This document shows positions 10,014-22,079 of a stretch of DNA of 64,000 nt, piece by piece. The notes below the pieces were generated by a model. That model worked only from the letters and a program-made list of their open reading frames with translations. It made no database searches and was not told where the DNA came from. The stretch spans positions 67,352,984-67,416,983 of the forward strand of contig OY740769.1 in assembly GCA_963513935.1 (NCBI GenBank), written 5' to 3'. The stretch is from Aphrophora alni (taxonomy: Eukaryota > Arthropoda > Insecta > Hemiptera > Aphrophoridae). The translations under genes and the position numbers were made by a program. How positions within the stretch are numbered: the first letter of the stretch is position 1; every line of letters starts with the position of its first letter.

Positions 10014-10560
10014 TTGAGGAAATGAATTTGTCGTTTCTTATGAAGTCTTTGTCATCTTTGCTAAATTCTATCCGTAGTTTTGTTCTCCTTTTCATCATTT
10101 ATTATTTTTTTTTTGTGTGCTTGAAAGTTTGTCATTTTAAAGCAAACATTGTACACGTTTTTAGCTTACAAGAAGCGTCCATAGAAAAACGTTTTGCAAA
10201 CTCTCAAGGTTTCATCATAAATAATATTAAAAAAGTAAGAAAAAGATTTATTTTTGCACGTGAGACAAGAACATTAACTGTTTTTTTTAAGATTAAATGT
10301 TTTTTTACCGTCATCTTTAAGAGAAAAAAAATATCCATATTGCCTCCCTATTATTTTTTGAAATCTTCGTGTAACACTGATATTTACATTTGCAGTCAGT
10401 ATGAACCACGCTTTTTTTAGGGAATACCTTAAATTTTTAACTTAGGTACTTCTCACCACTTTGACGTTTACATTGCGGACATTTTCCTTCCAGTTCTTAG
10501 GATCACATTTTTTCTTCTGGTAAGTCGCTTTTTCATTGGTGTTAGTTCCTATGATGAATT
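10014..10560 (-). pseudogene. N-terminal part of the transposase split by the P-like element
   Basis: Minus-strand frames give CDPKNWKENVRN (about 10460-10510), then CKCKYQCYTKIS, then RVCKTFFYGRF (about 10160-10200), and the lysine-rich run up to the insertion point at 10013. This order (K.NP..WK.NVRK, a C.CKYKC block, VCK.FF) precedes the YYL..LNLS.MY block at 7800-8536 in the same protein family. Several frameshifts and stops are present. The identification is from remembered family patterns; a translated search would settle it. Confidence 0.5.
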
Positions 10561-11034
10561 TTCGGTATCACTATAGATAGCTAAGGATAGTGTTGAATTT
10601 TCATTAATTTGATTCTTTCGTATAATCTAGTGGTAATTTACAGGATCTACATTCCTAAAAAATAACAGAACTCTTGCAAAAATCCAAAAATCACCTTTTC
10701 ATAATACTACACTAAAAACAATTGTATTAATATAATATATTTTTGCACCAATTATTATTTTAGTATAAATTTGGGTGTGTGAGAAAGTTTATGATTTTTT
10801 TTTCCATACAAAATGTTAAGTACTATAACGTGCCAAGAAAAAACACAATTTATTATATTACTATCAATATTCTTACAATACACCAACAATATCAATAGTA
10901 ATATTAACAAAAATAGTGATATGGTAAACGGTGGAGTTTCAAAACCAATCTAACATATCTGACTTTCACGTAAATAAATAATAAATTTATATGCCTTGTT
11001 AGTCAGGTCAGGTCATGTCCCTCCCTCCCTCCCC

Positions 11035-11036
<2 letters not shown>
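10561..11036. other. No gene seen
   Basis: AT-rich DNA. 11010-11036 is a CCCTCCCTCC run leading into the CT microsatellite. Confidence 0.5.
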
Positions 11037-11099
<63 letters not shown>

Positions 11100-11109
11100 T
11101 ATATATATA
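11037..11109. repeat. Compound (CT)n (TA)n microsatellite
   Basis: About 24 CT units (11037-11085) are followed by TA-rich sequence to 11109. Confidence 0.95.
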
Positions 11110-11126
11110 AGGTTACCCATCCGGAT

Positions 11127-11209
11127 CTAGTAAAGAAACAAAGAAACTACAGTACAGGTCTGGTAAGGTCAACATATATACCTTACCAGAACTTTAGTTC
11201 CTTTACTAG
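11127..11209. repeat. Short imperfect hairpin repeat
   Basis: CTAGTAAAGAAAC at 11127 pairs with GTTCCTTTACTAG at 11197-11209. The inner GGTCTGGTAAGGT pairs with ACCTTACCAGAAC, separated by a short AT loop. This may be a small MITE or a palindromic relic; TA-rich DNA flanks it. Confidence 0.6.
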
Positions 11210-12848
11210 TTTTGGCTAGGTCAATATATATATATATATATTTCACGAGACCTAGTTTACATGATTCTGATATCACACATCAAAGTAATATTTACTTCTT
11301 AGAAGACAGTCAATGCCCATACATCTAATGACACGATATTCTATTAGCAATGTGTAACTTTTGAAACCTAGACACATTGGCGTATTCTAAACATCGATTG
11401 CAAAGTTGTAAATTGCTTATTTTTGCAGAAATATTGAATTTTGATACTTGCAAAGGGTCTTCCAAGATAAAAGATGATCCAATTGTTTAATAATGAGGTA
11501 TGTTAAACACGATTTCTTAAATTTCAATATTTAATGGCAACAGGATCTCAACTGCACATTTACCGAGATTTTAGTCATCTGTTTTACCGTATGCCTTTTT
11601 CAGAATCTAAATTTGCTGTTCCTAATAAACAATGTGTACAGAATAAATCCTATAACAATGGTAACGACAATAACATTCTAAAACATTTTTTCAAACGTTT
11701 TTCTGAACGTTCAAAATTTTGTTGTAAACGCTGACAAAATTTAAGAAGCAACTGGATACAGAAACTGTTGAAGTATAAGTAAATCTAGGTAGGCAATTAG
11801 GCATATAGAGCTGGAGCATTAAGTTTGTCTACCTACTGAAGGGAAACTAAAATTATTTATAATTAATTATAAAGTTTATAAAAAAGAAAGTAGTGTTTTG
11901 GATTATGTATGTGCATCATGATATTTATTAGCCTATATATAATATATAATCAAATGAAAAACGATATTGAATTTTTTATAATTTACAAAATTATACAAAA
12001 TTCAAATAATATAGGTTATTTATAATCTTTTTAGGCCTTTAAAATTTGTCATAAAGTAATCAAAACAAAAGCAAATAATTTCCTTCAATTTACAGATGTG
12101 AATTTTTAATACATATTATGTGAAAAAACATACATTAACTTTTGTGTTTTAAACTAATTTATTGCATTAGCTCAGAATATTATTGTTTTATTTGTTATAA
12201 TAATAGTTTTACAGTACTAATTAAATATTTTTCAATTTTCACATTTTAGTGTTCACAAAATAAATAATTTAGAAAATAATATTTAAAATGTTGTTAAAAT
12301 GTCCGAAAATATACTGGTTTCTTTGAGTGACCTACTTGGACTAGTTGAGACTGATTAGAATTTGCTAAGAGTTTTAAAGAGTGATTTTCATTGTAGTTCA
12401 TGATTAAGATTTTGTAATCAAAGCTGCCGACAAAATAAATTAATTGTATAGTTTATGATGTTATAAAAAGTACTTTTCTATCAGAGGTTGTTTTTGAGAA
12501 AATGATCGGAATTAGTTTAGCTCAAACATTTTCATCAAAATGTAATAAAAAATTTAATAAATATAAATACTCTAAGGTTTTACCTTTGGCTATAGTAATA
12601 TCCAAAATTTAAACTGCACAAACTCCAAAACAGATTTATCGTTGCGCTGTTCCTTAATAACTAAAAGAAATTAATAATCTTATAAATCTGTGAAAAAGAA
12701 AAGCATTGAAACTGTAGACATTTTCTGTTGTATTATAATATATATATATTCATCTTGGACTATTTCTGCTTGTGCTTGAATTTTATATTTAATAATACTA
12801 TCAATTTGTATAAAGAAAAGGTTCTGAATATATTATTGATTTTTCCAG
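11210..12848. other. No gene seen
   Basis: AT-rich intergenic or intronic DNA. A short TA run lies at 11225-11241. The ORF at 11534-11734 has no recognisable motif and is probably chance. Confidence 0.5.
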
Positions 12849-12950
12849 GTGAAGACAATAAAATAAATCAAATCTCTGTTGGACCTTGCAGTGATAGGGC
12901 ATCCAGTGGACTAGAAGTTCACTGTTTTCTCAAAAAGCTACCAAATTGAA
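12849..12950 (+). CDS. Possible exon ending in a stop (unidentified)
   Basis: TTGATTTTTCCAG precedes an open stretch reading EDNKINQISVGPCSDRASSG then LEVHCFLKKLPN and TGA. The composition is protein-like and the acceptor is good, but no family is recognised and no upstream exon is linked. It could be a terminal exon of a plus-strand gene or a chance ORF. Confidence 0.2.
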
Positions 12951-13236
12951 ATATAGGTAACATATACTAGTAGTAATAGAGGTGTTCAATTGACATTTGC
13001 TTAAAGTCAATGTGTCAGATAAACCCTTAAGAGTACTAAAATTTTCTATAAAAATGATATAAACCTTGTCACATATCAATATATACAAGTTACGATCTGT
13101 CTTGCAACAGATAGGTTAAAAAAAAAAATCTTATCTATTTTAAATACCTTTTATTTATTATAAACTATATTAATATCAACTTATTATAATATTATAACAA
13201 ATAATAATTTTAGTTACAAAAATTATGTGCTTTTAG

Positions 13237-13299
13237 AAGTGCATGGAGTCAATGCTGGCAGAGAACCAACTACACAAAGCAGCCTTACCTTTAAAGTAA
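13237..13299 (+). CDS. Possible terminal exon (unidentified)
   Basis: GTGCTTTTAG is followed by 20 codons reading KCMESMLAENQLHKAALPLK and TAA at 13297-13299. The sequence looks like an amphipathic C-terminal helix rather than random AT-rich translation. No partner exon or family is known to me. Together with 12849-12950 it may mark the end of a plus-strand gene starting upstream. Confidence 0.25.
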   Translation, partial: KCMESMLAENQLHKAALPLK

Positions 13300-13959
13300 A
13301 CAATACTTACTATGCTAAATTGGTTCTAGAATGTTCTATACAAACTGTTTACTATACAATATTCCTTAACATAACCTCTCCATCACTAAAGAGAATTTCG
13401 AGTGTAGGTTAAGTTTCCCTCAAAGTTTTAGGTGTTTTTCTAAAATATCTTTAAGCGAGGCTTACCACTACCTACTATGATTATCATGATTACAGAGCTA
13501 TATAGTCCAAACATTTAAATCTGAAGTTATTTCAGTTCTTTTATGCAATTTTGAAATTTTATTTACATTTATTTTCTCTAAGTCTAATTTCTGTAATTAA
13601 TCGAAAAATCAGCTTGCTGGTTAATTTGCAATTTCAAATCAATGGTGTCAAAAATTTTGGAATGTCCTATTTTTGTATCGGTGGAGTATATTCATTTTTG
13701 GTTATTATACATTATAATTTCATTATTATCTATATGTACTAAATATATACCGTACAATGATATGTGATTAGTTTCATTTATACTAATTACTTTTTCTCTT
13801 AGGAAATTAATTTAGTTTTTCTCTTAGGAAATACTATTAAATAATGTTCTATCTCAGAAATCTTTCTTGAAAATAATGTAATACAGTAAATCATTATAAT
13901 AATTTTCAACATTATTTATTTGATTAACAAACATTTATAACTCAAAATTGTGGACAAAG
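13300..13959. other. No gene seen
   Basis: AT-rich; a duplicated TTTTTCTCTTAGGAAAT motif lies at about 13791-13831. Confidence 0.45.
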
Positions 13960-16060
13960 TTGTGATAGGATGTTTTTTAGTTTGGCAGGACCAAGTTAAA
14001 TAGGAAGGGCTCGGATGTTTTTGGTGATCTTTCTTATCTCATACATCTCATTTGTATTTAGTCCATACATTGTGATGAACCTGGAACAGGTGAATTACTT
14101 GTATTGAGAATTTTCTTCTTCCTAGGCCTTTTGATATTTGACAAATATATTTTTTTATTTGCTGTTGTGGTGTCTAGCAGTTTTAGGAATAATAAGAATA
14201 AGAATAAGAAATAAGAATCTTGGCAGTTTTTCTTATTATTGGTATCTTGCTCCTTATTGTATTTATTCTTTGTATTTGGACGGTTTTTACATAAACTTCT
14301 TGAGATATGTCTGGAAGTGGTTCTCTATTAATATTTCTCTTTTGTAAAATATTTTCCTTAATTTTGGAATTTCCTTCATTTATATGTTTGTACAATTTTT
14401 TAGTTTTTTCCTTATGTGAATTTATGTAATAATTAACAATTTTATTTTCTAAAGTTATGTCTAAAGTTGAATTGATTTTTAGGTGTCTATAATACTTCTA
14501 AAGGTGTTAATTTTGTAACTGAGTGTATAGTGTTGTTATATGTTATAACAGGATATTTCTTTTTTTTTGTAAAATAGTCAAATTTTTAAATTCAACTCGA
14601 TTGTTTAAAAGTCTAATGTGTTCAACTAAAGTGGAATAAACTCTCTCACATAGTCCCATTAGATTGTGAGTTTGAGTTCTCACATAATGAATTTTTATTC
14701 TGTTCAATTCTATTAGTTCTTTGATTCTTTATCAAAGCTTACTGTGTTGATTGAACTGATTTATATCGGTCTTGAAGCCATAGGTGTTAGTATCAGCTCT
14801 GTTTTCAAAGGGACTTAGTTTGTAAACAAGTGTCACAACTATTGATAACTTCTTGTATACTGTTTCTGATATTGGGTCAGTAGTATTTATGTTTTATTTG
14901 ATTATAAGTTTCATTAATACCTCGGTTGTTAGTCTTACTCACATGTTAATTATTTATAATTTCCTGAATTTCTTCAGGATCGAATACATACAATAATTTT
15001 ACATTATTCTTGACTAGATTTAATTGTGAATATTTAAAATTTCATGAAATGAATTCTGCATATTTTTCATAAAAGTTGACCTTAATATACAAGTTATATT
15101 TAACATTCAGTACTATATATTCCTTTATAAAATTGATTACCTCTTGGTAAAAAATAATTTTCTGATATTTTCACTAATAGGCCTACTCTCATTTTAGTTA
15201 CTCCAAATATTTTTTTAATTATTACCTTTCTTTGTTGGTATTTAACTAAGGAGAGTATAATTTTTTTTTTTCAACATCGACGGGTTTTTCTGATATAGGA
15301 ATTCCTACTTGTTATTACCTTCGTAATTAGAATACACTGTTTGGTAGGTGTCCTCGTTTTTGTCTACATTAACAATGACTTATTCGTTACAATCTAATGT
15401 TGGAAAATATGATTGGGATGACCCTTCATTACTGTCTAATTCATTAATGTTTAATTGTGTTGATGGCTCGATTGTTTGTTTTAGTTTTTGTTAAGTTTTT
15501 CATGATCATTTGGTGTTCAGTTCTCTGTGAAATTAAATCATCAACATTCTGGTTGAGTTTGCCACGTTTATACTGTATTTCATAATTGAATTTTACTAAT
15601 TCCAATCTCCATCGTAATAATTTGGAATTGGGTTCTTTTATTGAAAATAGCCAATGTAGTGGTTTGTGATCTGTATAAATCGTACATTTTTTTCCAAAAA
15701 AAAAAATATGGTCAAAAATATTTATTTGAGCGCATGAATCCTGAAAGTTCTTTTTTTATAGTTGAAAGATTAATTTCACTTTTATTCAGTGTAAATCTGC
15801 TCCTTTATGATTTTGGCTTAATACAGCTCCAAAATTGTTTAATCACTTGCCTCTGTAGTCAATACGAACTCTTTTTTGAAATCCGGATATTGCCATACCG
15901 GTTTAATGCACAATGCGGTCTTGTATTGTTCAAAACAATTAATATAATCCTGATTGTTAATATCTATTTTAGTGATTTACTTTAAACAATTGGTAAAAGG
16001 TTTTGTCATTTTGTCACAAATGGTGTTGTATCAATTGTTTGAAGTACGAATCTCTTAAAA
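13960..16060 (-). pseudogene. Decayed gypsy-type retrotransposon pol (RNase H and integrase)
   Basis: Read on the minus strand from 16060 down, the order is RNase H then integrase. EFVLTTEASD lies near 15870 (family F.L.TDAS). YTDHKPLHWLFSIKEPNSKL and LLRWRLELVKFNYEIQYKRG lie near 15570-15680; the TDHKPL and RWRL pair is characteristic of gypsy RNase H. SNGTM.ERVYSTL.EH lies near 14620-14680, resembling integrase PNSNG..ERFHSTL.EH. NNTIHS..KLTPLE lies near 14500-14540. A basic tail with INREPLPDISQEVYVK lies near 14290-14340. The alternation of frames shows heavy decay. No LTRs are recognised. Confidence 0.75.
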
Positions 16061-16326
16061 CATGGCTTACAGTAGTTATGTTAATATATAAAGATATACA
16101 ACAGAGTTATTGCTCATGTTACTGAGTGGTTACCGTTATACAACTCGTATTAAACCAATTACTAAATACTGAAATTTACTTATTTCTCTTACTTTCACGG
16201 AGATTATTTGTCTTCTACTTCCCATTTCCTTTACATTTTGTAACTTAATGAGTCATGATCATATGTGTTACTGTTTCTTTTTAAATGTATTCCATTTCCT
16301 CGTTGAATTAAAAATGTACACATATA
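16061..16326. other. No gene seen
   Basis: AT-rich spacer between the gypsy relic and a Tigger element. Confidence 0.5.
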
Positions 16327-17454
16327 CAGTAGAACCCTTCTTAACCGGTCTAGTCAGGACTGACAGCCGGGCCTGTTGCCCGCTTGGCCGGTTAATCTGA
16401 GGTTCCCGTGAAAAATCGGTTTTTGTTCAAAGAAAGCTTATATAATCAGGTAGCGCTAAGAATTTTGCAATTAAGATGTTATTGCAACTCATTTTATTGT
16501 ACATACTGTAAATGTATCGTATATATTATGTTATGTATTTTATACATCAAACATGAAAAAATTAAACACTACCAACTGTTTTAAACATTGTATAAACTTA
16601 CATAATACAAACACACATCACTGTTTGAAAAAATCGGTAATTTTTAGTTTTTAAAAGGTTTTCGAAAGCCAAATCCCTCCTCTTTTTTTCACCACATATG
16701 TGAGCGAAACGAATCCCATGACGCTTTTTCCAATGATCAAGCCATCCCTGGCTAGCAGAGAATTTTACCCTGGCTAGCATTCTCAATTTTACTGTGAATT
16801 ACCAGTGCTTTTTCAATCAAAATTGGACCACTAATGGGGCTTTCTCTTTGCGTTCTTGGACAAACCATATCGAAAGAACGTTGTCGACGATGTCAAAAAC
16901 TGGTTTTTTGTTAGTGCACTGAATTGAAGAACTTTTTCCGACTCAATTTTTGAACAAATATCTTCAATCGTTGATGGTACTTTTTCCCATGTTAAACTCG
17001 TCTCAAAGCTTTTTTACAGATTCCCCTCTGTCAAGTCTTTTTAACACATTTAACCGCGTCTCAAACGAAACCAAGACACACTTCCGTTTTCGTAACTTGC
17101 TCATTTTTATTTACTGTATATACTGTAGATCATAACCAGTCAAAGACAAGAAGAAAACTGAAAAGAAATGTTATGTTTTCCATAATGTATACTACTTGAT
17201 TCGTGGAAAAAAAAGTGGCCCATCAAACGTTTTTGTCTGTGTATGTCTGCTATACCGATGGGTACCAATGCCGCGGTGTTTTAACGCCCCCGACAATGGG
17301 ATACCGCTATCGAGAAAGTCGTTTGACTCGCCGCCGCTTTAGTGTTTCAATTACAATTTATTTTTGGAAACTGTCATCGAACCAGTACACTACGAAATAG
17401 GCCAGGTAATCCGAGGACCGGTTGATCCAAAACCGGTTAACAGAGGTTCTACTG
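16327..17454 (-). mobile_element. Second non-autonomous Tigger/pogo element, TA target site
   Basis: The left end reads CAGTAGAACCCTTCTTAACC and the right end, reversed, CAGTAGAACCTCTGTTAACC. TA flanks both sides (16325-16326 and 17455-17456). CCGGTTAA-type motifs recur just inside both ends. The 1128-bp body contains a fuller transposase N-terminal region than the 2815 element, and one copy of the 75-bp GGATACCGCTATCGA unit that is triplicated there. The shared blocks run in the same order and orientation as at 2965-3290. Confidence 0.85.
16598..17089 (-). pseudogene. Tigger/CENP-B-type transposase N-terminal region, frameshifted
   Basis: From 17089 down the minus strand encodes the first helix-turn-helix with few breaks (FETRLNVLKRLDRGESVK.LCDEFNMGK). 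YGLSKNAKRK follows. At 16670-16770 comes GWLDHWKKRHGIRFAHICGE, the second (Tc5-type) DNA-binding domain with its W..R.KKRHGI signature. These two domains bind element ends in pogo/Tigger and CENP-B. Stops and a frameshift separate them and the DDE core is absent. Confidence 0.75.
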
Positions 17455-17747
17455 TATAATGAAATAAAAACATCACAAACTGAATTTCAAGTTAACAGAT
17501 ATAAAATGAAAAATATTTATCTGTAGAAATATATTTGCATAGTTTGAAAATTGGCTAATTTCTAGAATTAATTACTCAGAAGTTAAAAGAGATATTTACG
17601 ATTTGAAAAAAACCACAGTAAAACGTGAACTTCCTCCTTTCCTCATGTAAAAGTTCATATCATTATGATGAATAGCTAGAGAGCTACAGGCGTTTAAAAA
17701 ATTGATTGCATGTGATGAAACGTGAAATGTTAAAATCTGGCACATAT
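17455..17747. other. No gene seen
   Basis: AT-rich; nothing supportable. Confidence 0.45.
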
Positions 17748-17990
17748 AAACTGCAATTTCTCGTAAACCATTTGAGATTTCAAAGTGATATTTTCAGGGA
17801 TTACCCTCTTCAATTCTGCATCGGCTGTAATCCATATCATTGATTAAAAAAATTATGATCTTATTTGAAAAAACAAACAAACATTAAACTGCATTTTCAT
17901 AAAAACCTTTTGAGATTTCAAAGTGATTTTTTCAGGGTTTACTCTCTATGCAATTCTGTATCTTTTGTTGTGCATATTATTGGTATTGTT
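17748..17990. repeat. Diverged tandem repeat, two ~100-bp copies
   Basis: Copy A (17748-17855) and copy B (17886-17990) share AAACTGCA.TTTC.TAAA, TTTGAGATTTCAAAGTGAT, TTTTCAGGG.TTAC and CAATTCTG.ATC in the same order, about 138 bp apart. Non-coding. Possibly a relic of a longer satellite or transposon interior. Confidence 0.65.
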
Positions 17991-19233
17991 AAATGTTGAA
18001 ATGATAAAACCATTTTCCAGCAACTTAAGTGGTGACATAGCATGACCTTTGTATTGCTGTAACTGCTTTCTTGCAAACGAAAACATAAGATTTTCAAGTT
18101 TCTTGATTTATACGTCATAGCAATTTCGGTGGATAGCTTACTAGACTATTGCGAACATCAGGATCAAACGTTTTACACATGCACATACTATTTTTCCTTT
18201 TTTAACACTTTTACTTAGGAGTGGGATCTAATAATTGTTTCCAGTTTCTGTGTAATAGATAAAAAGCGACCACCAAACTCAATCCAACGCTCCCAATCCG
18301 ATAAGTTTTCACAATAAAAACACTCTATTTTAACAGTAAACTGCATGCTTGCCAACTAACTAAAAATACAAAAGCAAGTAAACAAATAAATAGCATATAA
18401 TATCACCTTAGCAACCGCAATAATGACATCTATTACAGCTGTTTTGAATTTTCCAGAGTTTTTTTATTATACTGTAGGATTAATGAAATTTTATATAATT
18501 TGTATGCTTCATAAATGTTTAATCTTAAATTAAAATGGTAAAGGTTTTCTTAATCATCCTGTATAAGAAAAGTTTTTTTTTGAATATTTTCAGTAGAATA
18601 CAAACAAAGATCTTAATAATGTGGCTAGACTGCACTTTGTCCAAACAAAACCCTTTTACTTGATACTTTTAATTTAAAAAAACTTCATTTGTATATAGAT
18701 TACTTACACAAAAAAGAGCTAATAGGGTATGCTTGGAGCAACATTCCATTTCCAAAGGCCGTTTAAATCCCTTAATACTTCAACAACGACATCTTAGTGA
18801 CTCCAGCTACAATAAGAGCAAACCATTAGGCTACGACATGCAAGGGCGTGGAGGTGGAGGGGTTGTATTAAAACTACTATTACAGAACATATTTAAAATG
18901 CAGTTTATGAGAAAAGGCATCTTTTGCTGCCACTTTATTCTTTTATTCTGATATGTTCAGTTCATAAGCTTTTAGTGTTATTAACCCTGGAACTGTGAGG
19001 TCGTTCGGCGACGCATGGAAAAGACGTATTTTGCAATTCAACATTTTGCCCACTTAGAATCGTCCTATCGCAATAAATAAAATACCGTTGGAAAGCTAAT
19101 GTTCCGTAGATGCATAATCATGCAAAAAAACCACAAAACGGTATAAATAATATTTCATAGTAAATAAATCTCTGTTGTAAAATGATATATTGGGCTTTTA
19201 TGTAAGTTAATTATTGCAATTTAATATTTTCAG
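17991..19233. other. No gene seen; probable upstream region of the 19252 exon
   Basis: The ORF at 18733-18951 has no family signature. TTAACCCTGGAACTG at 18981 looks like a piggyBac-type end (TTAACCC), but no matching right end was found. TTTTCAG at 19227-19233 is a good acceptor just upstream of the first coding exon, so a non-coding 5' exon probably lies in this stretch or further left. Confidence 0.35.
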
Positions 19234-19388
19234 ATTTAAAGTTGAAACAAAATGTTTTTCTCAAAATCTACACCTACTCCTCGACAAACACCCCTCACAG
19301 TCGTCTACTTTTTCATTTTTGTTTTAATATTGGTTACTGTATTTTTTTGGAAAAAAATTCGTATGGCTTCTGAACCGAAGATGGAGGT
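19234..19388 (+). CDS. First coding exon of an unidentified single-pass membrane protein
   Basis: The ATG at 19252 sits in AAACAAAATG, a reasonable insect start, 18 bases after an AG acceptor. The exon encodes a short polar N-terminus (FFSKSTPTPRQ), then a ~19-residue hydrophobic helix (LTVVYFFIFVLILVTVFF) and a basic stop-transfer WKKIR, so a signal-anchor membrane protein is likely. GTAAGT at 19389 gives phase 2, joining in frame to the exon at 23619 (GT plus A makes Val). Protein family not recognised. The frame without splicing stops at once, which supports the splice. Confidence 0.5.
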
Positions 19389-20758
19389 GTAAGTATTGAA
19401 TGTTATTAATACTATAAACTTAACTGTAGGCCTACGTTAATATTTACTTCTTTCTAAAAAAAAAGAATTAATGGTAATATATTTAAGGTAGTGCTTAGAT
19501 CAAAGAACCATACTTTGACAAGAAAGATAAAAAATAAAAACGTAAGACATTTTGGGAATTTGTTCATGAAATTTATAAGAATTGAAATTTATATGTGTTG
19601 ATCAGGAGTGGTCAGAGCGTGTGTCAATTTATAGTGTAAATAATTCAAAGACAAAAATTAATATAGAAAGCATAAACAAGTTTATAACTTTAGTACTCAT
19701 CTGGTTTTTATTTTAATAAACTGTTAGAAGTGATATGGGGGTGAAATGCACTACATGTTCTAGAGATCTAATATGCTCCCCACCTAATTACTTCTAAGGC
19801 TGCGACCTCCCGCCTATAGAAGACCCTTGAATCGCAACTCCTTTAGGAAGTGCAGCACACGTAGGAGGAGTCTAGAGTAGATATATCTCTTCTACATCAA
19901 TATGGTACCCTCATAGACTTAGTAATAATATAAAAATCACAAAACAAAATATGGTATTATTACATTTTATTAAAAGAAATTTTTTATTTTTTTTACTTGG
20001 GATGAGTTTACTGTTATGTTGAGCACCATTTTGTGAAAAAGCACAAACACTTGTTAATTCTACTATTTTTTACCTTGGGTCGTGAATTATTGAAAAATGT
20101 ATTAGATACGCTAAATGATCATGAAAACCTCTTAAATAAAACATACATTTAATAACAAGTTCTATTCATATTTGAAACATTCAAAATCTAGTCAGGCCGT
20201 TTTGCTTAACTTTCTCTGAAATATGTTCAGTGAATAACATGACAAATTATTAGATATTAGTTTCATAAATATTAAACATTAGTTGATGTTACAAGTATTC
20301 ACAATGATCAAATTCAAAATCAAAGTTCATACAATTCAGTTAGCTATTAATTAGCCAAAGTCTTTCATTATGTTTAGATGCCATTATTTAAACTGATTGC
20401 CTCTCCTTTTGTAAGGCATAAACTACCAATTCTAGTGTTCTTTTTTACGCTATACCAAGGCATAAAACTTTGCACTGAATTTAGTTTTAGGTTCAAAGTT
20501 AAATAATAGTATCAAACCATGGAATATGCACTGATCGTTGCTCTAGATATTCAGGTGATCAGCCTAGATGATGATCGAACATTCTGTGTGCAGCACTGCT
20601 AATGGCGGTGGCCCAATTCCCTATATTTTAAATTCTTTTGTTACCTGGTAGAACGGCTTGTGTATCCTTCTATCTATCTTTTGATTCATCTCTACTGCAC
20701 AGTACTGTACATTTCTGAGAACTTTATTTCTCATTACTTCACAAAATATAATTTTCTC
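19389..20758. other. Intron of the membrane-protein gene, no other gene seen
   Basis: A less AT-rich patch at 19735-19915 has no coding signature. The rest is AT-rich. Confidence 0.4.
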
Positions 20759-21801
20759 TTAACCCATTGGCCTACTTTGACGAGACCTTCTCGGCGCTAG
20801 CGCTATAACCCGTAAAATACTTTGACGAGACCAGCTCGCCACCAAGTAATTCACCGATTTAACGCTAGATACCAGCTGTATGCAGTCAAGAGTGATTTTT
20901 CCGTGTTCTATGGAATATAAGGAATAAAATAATATAACTTTTGCGGTTGGCTATACTGCATTTGGAAGTGGGATAGTAAACAACTGACCGATTGCTTACC
21001 AGATGACGACGCGAGTAAATAAACAGTAGTGGACTAGTAAACATGGAGCGCTAGAGGTTACAAAGCAGTGAAATAAATCGATGTATTGACGAAAATGGCT
21101 TTATTTTGAGTGACAGTGAAAGTGTCAATGGTAATTATGATGTAAATTACGTTGAAGAAGAAGAGTATGTGCGTAAATCAAGTGAAAGTGAGTCTGACGG
21201 CAATGGTATTGACCCTAACGTTGTATCAAAATGTTAGTCAATACTGTTTGTTTTATTGTAACCAAATTTTTATTACATCAGATTATAATTATTGTTTTAT
21301 TTGATTATTGAACAATTAGGCCCTAAATAAATAATAAATATTATTTTAAAACTAATAAAATTATTTCATAACAATTTGAGGACATATAAATCGAGGTAGG
21401 CCTACTTTATTTCCATGGAAACTTTGTATTTCATTGTAGGCCTAACTATTTGTTAGACCAATAATGGGTCTGATGCAATGTACATGTTTTCATATTATAT
21501 TATAAAACTATTTTATACCAAATAAACTAGTTTTTGTCTGATAAGTATTAAAATATAGTATAAAACAAGTTTAGTTGTTGTTGTAAAATGTATTTTTTTA
21601 TAAATTTAACAAAAATTTATCATTATATATATATATAAATTGTTCTTTAATATGTTTGGTACAAAACCCCAAAGTTTCATAACAATCACATCACTATACC
21701 AATGTTTATAGAATTTAAAGTAAAAGTCTACACTTTGGCCAAAATTAATAGGATTTCCTGTGCAGTGCAGTGCCTGGAGAACTGGTAGGCCAATGGGTTA
21801 A
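20759..21801 (+). mobile_element. piggyBac-type element, internally deleted, TTAA target site
   Basis: TTAA at 20759-20762 is followed by CCCATTGGCCTAC. At the other end GTAGGCCAATGGG is followed by TTAA (21798-21801). The 13-bp inverted ends are perfect and the TTAA duplication is the piggyBac hallmark. A subterminal repeat, ACTTTGACGAGACC, occurs twice (20773 and 20820). Only the transposase N-terminus remains inside, so movement would depend on an enzyme made elsewhere. It lies in the intron between the exons at 19252 and 23619. Confidence 0.9.
21043..21237 (+). pseudogene. Truncated piggyBac-type transposase N-terminus
   Basis: After ATG at 21043, with a stop at codon 4, the same frame continues RLQSSEINRCIDENG, then FILSDSES and an acidic tract ending ESESDGNGIDPNV. 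A basic start followed by an acidic, serine-rich region is the usual N-terminus of piggyBac transposases. The catalytic domain is deleted; the frame ends at 21237. Confidence 0.6.
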
Positions 21802-22079
21802 TGTTATTTAAACATACCAATTTTATTAATTTTGTTACAATTTATTATTTTAATTACGAAATTCAAAACTAATAATTTTTGATAAATTTTCCAAATAACA
21901 CACATACTTAGTGTGTTTAACAATTCTGAAATCCAATCTGTCTACTTTCAACTTTTTATTATTGTTCTTTGAATGCAAATAATCCATGCAATAAAACCTT
22001 TTACAATTGTATTAGATTTATGGATTACTCACGTTACCTGTAATTAATTTCATTTCTCTTAATCAAATGTTTCTTCACA
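21802..22079. other. No gene seen
   Basis: AT-rich intronic sequence. Confidence 0.5.

Noticed and set aside
9917..10420. 167-codon plus ORF
   Set aside because: It crosses the P-like element's right end and reads antisense to the split transposase relic.
18981..19010. TTAACCCTGGAACTG resembling a piggyBac end
   Set aside because: No inverted partner end or second TTAA at a plausible distance was found.
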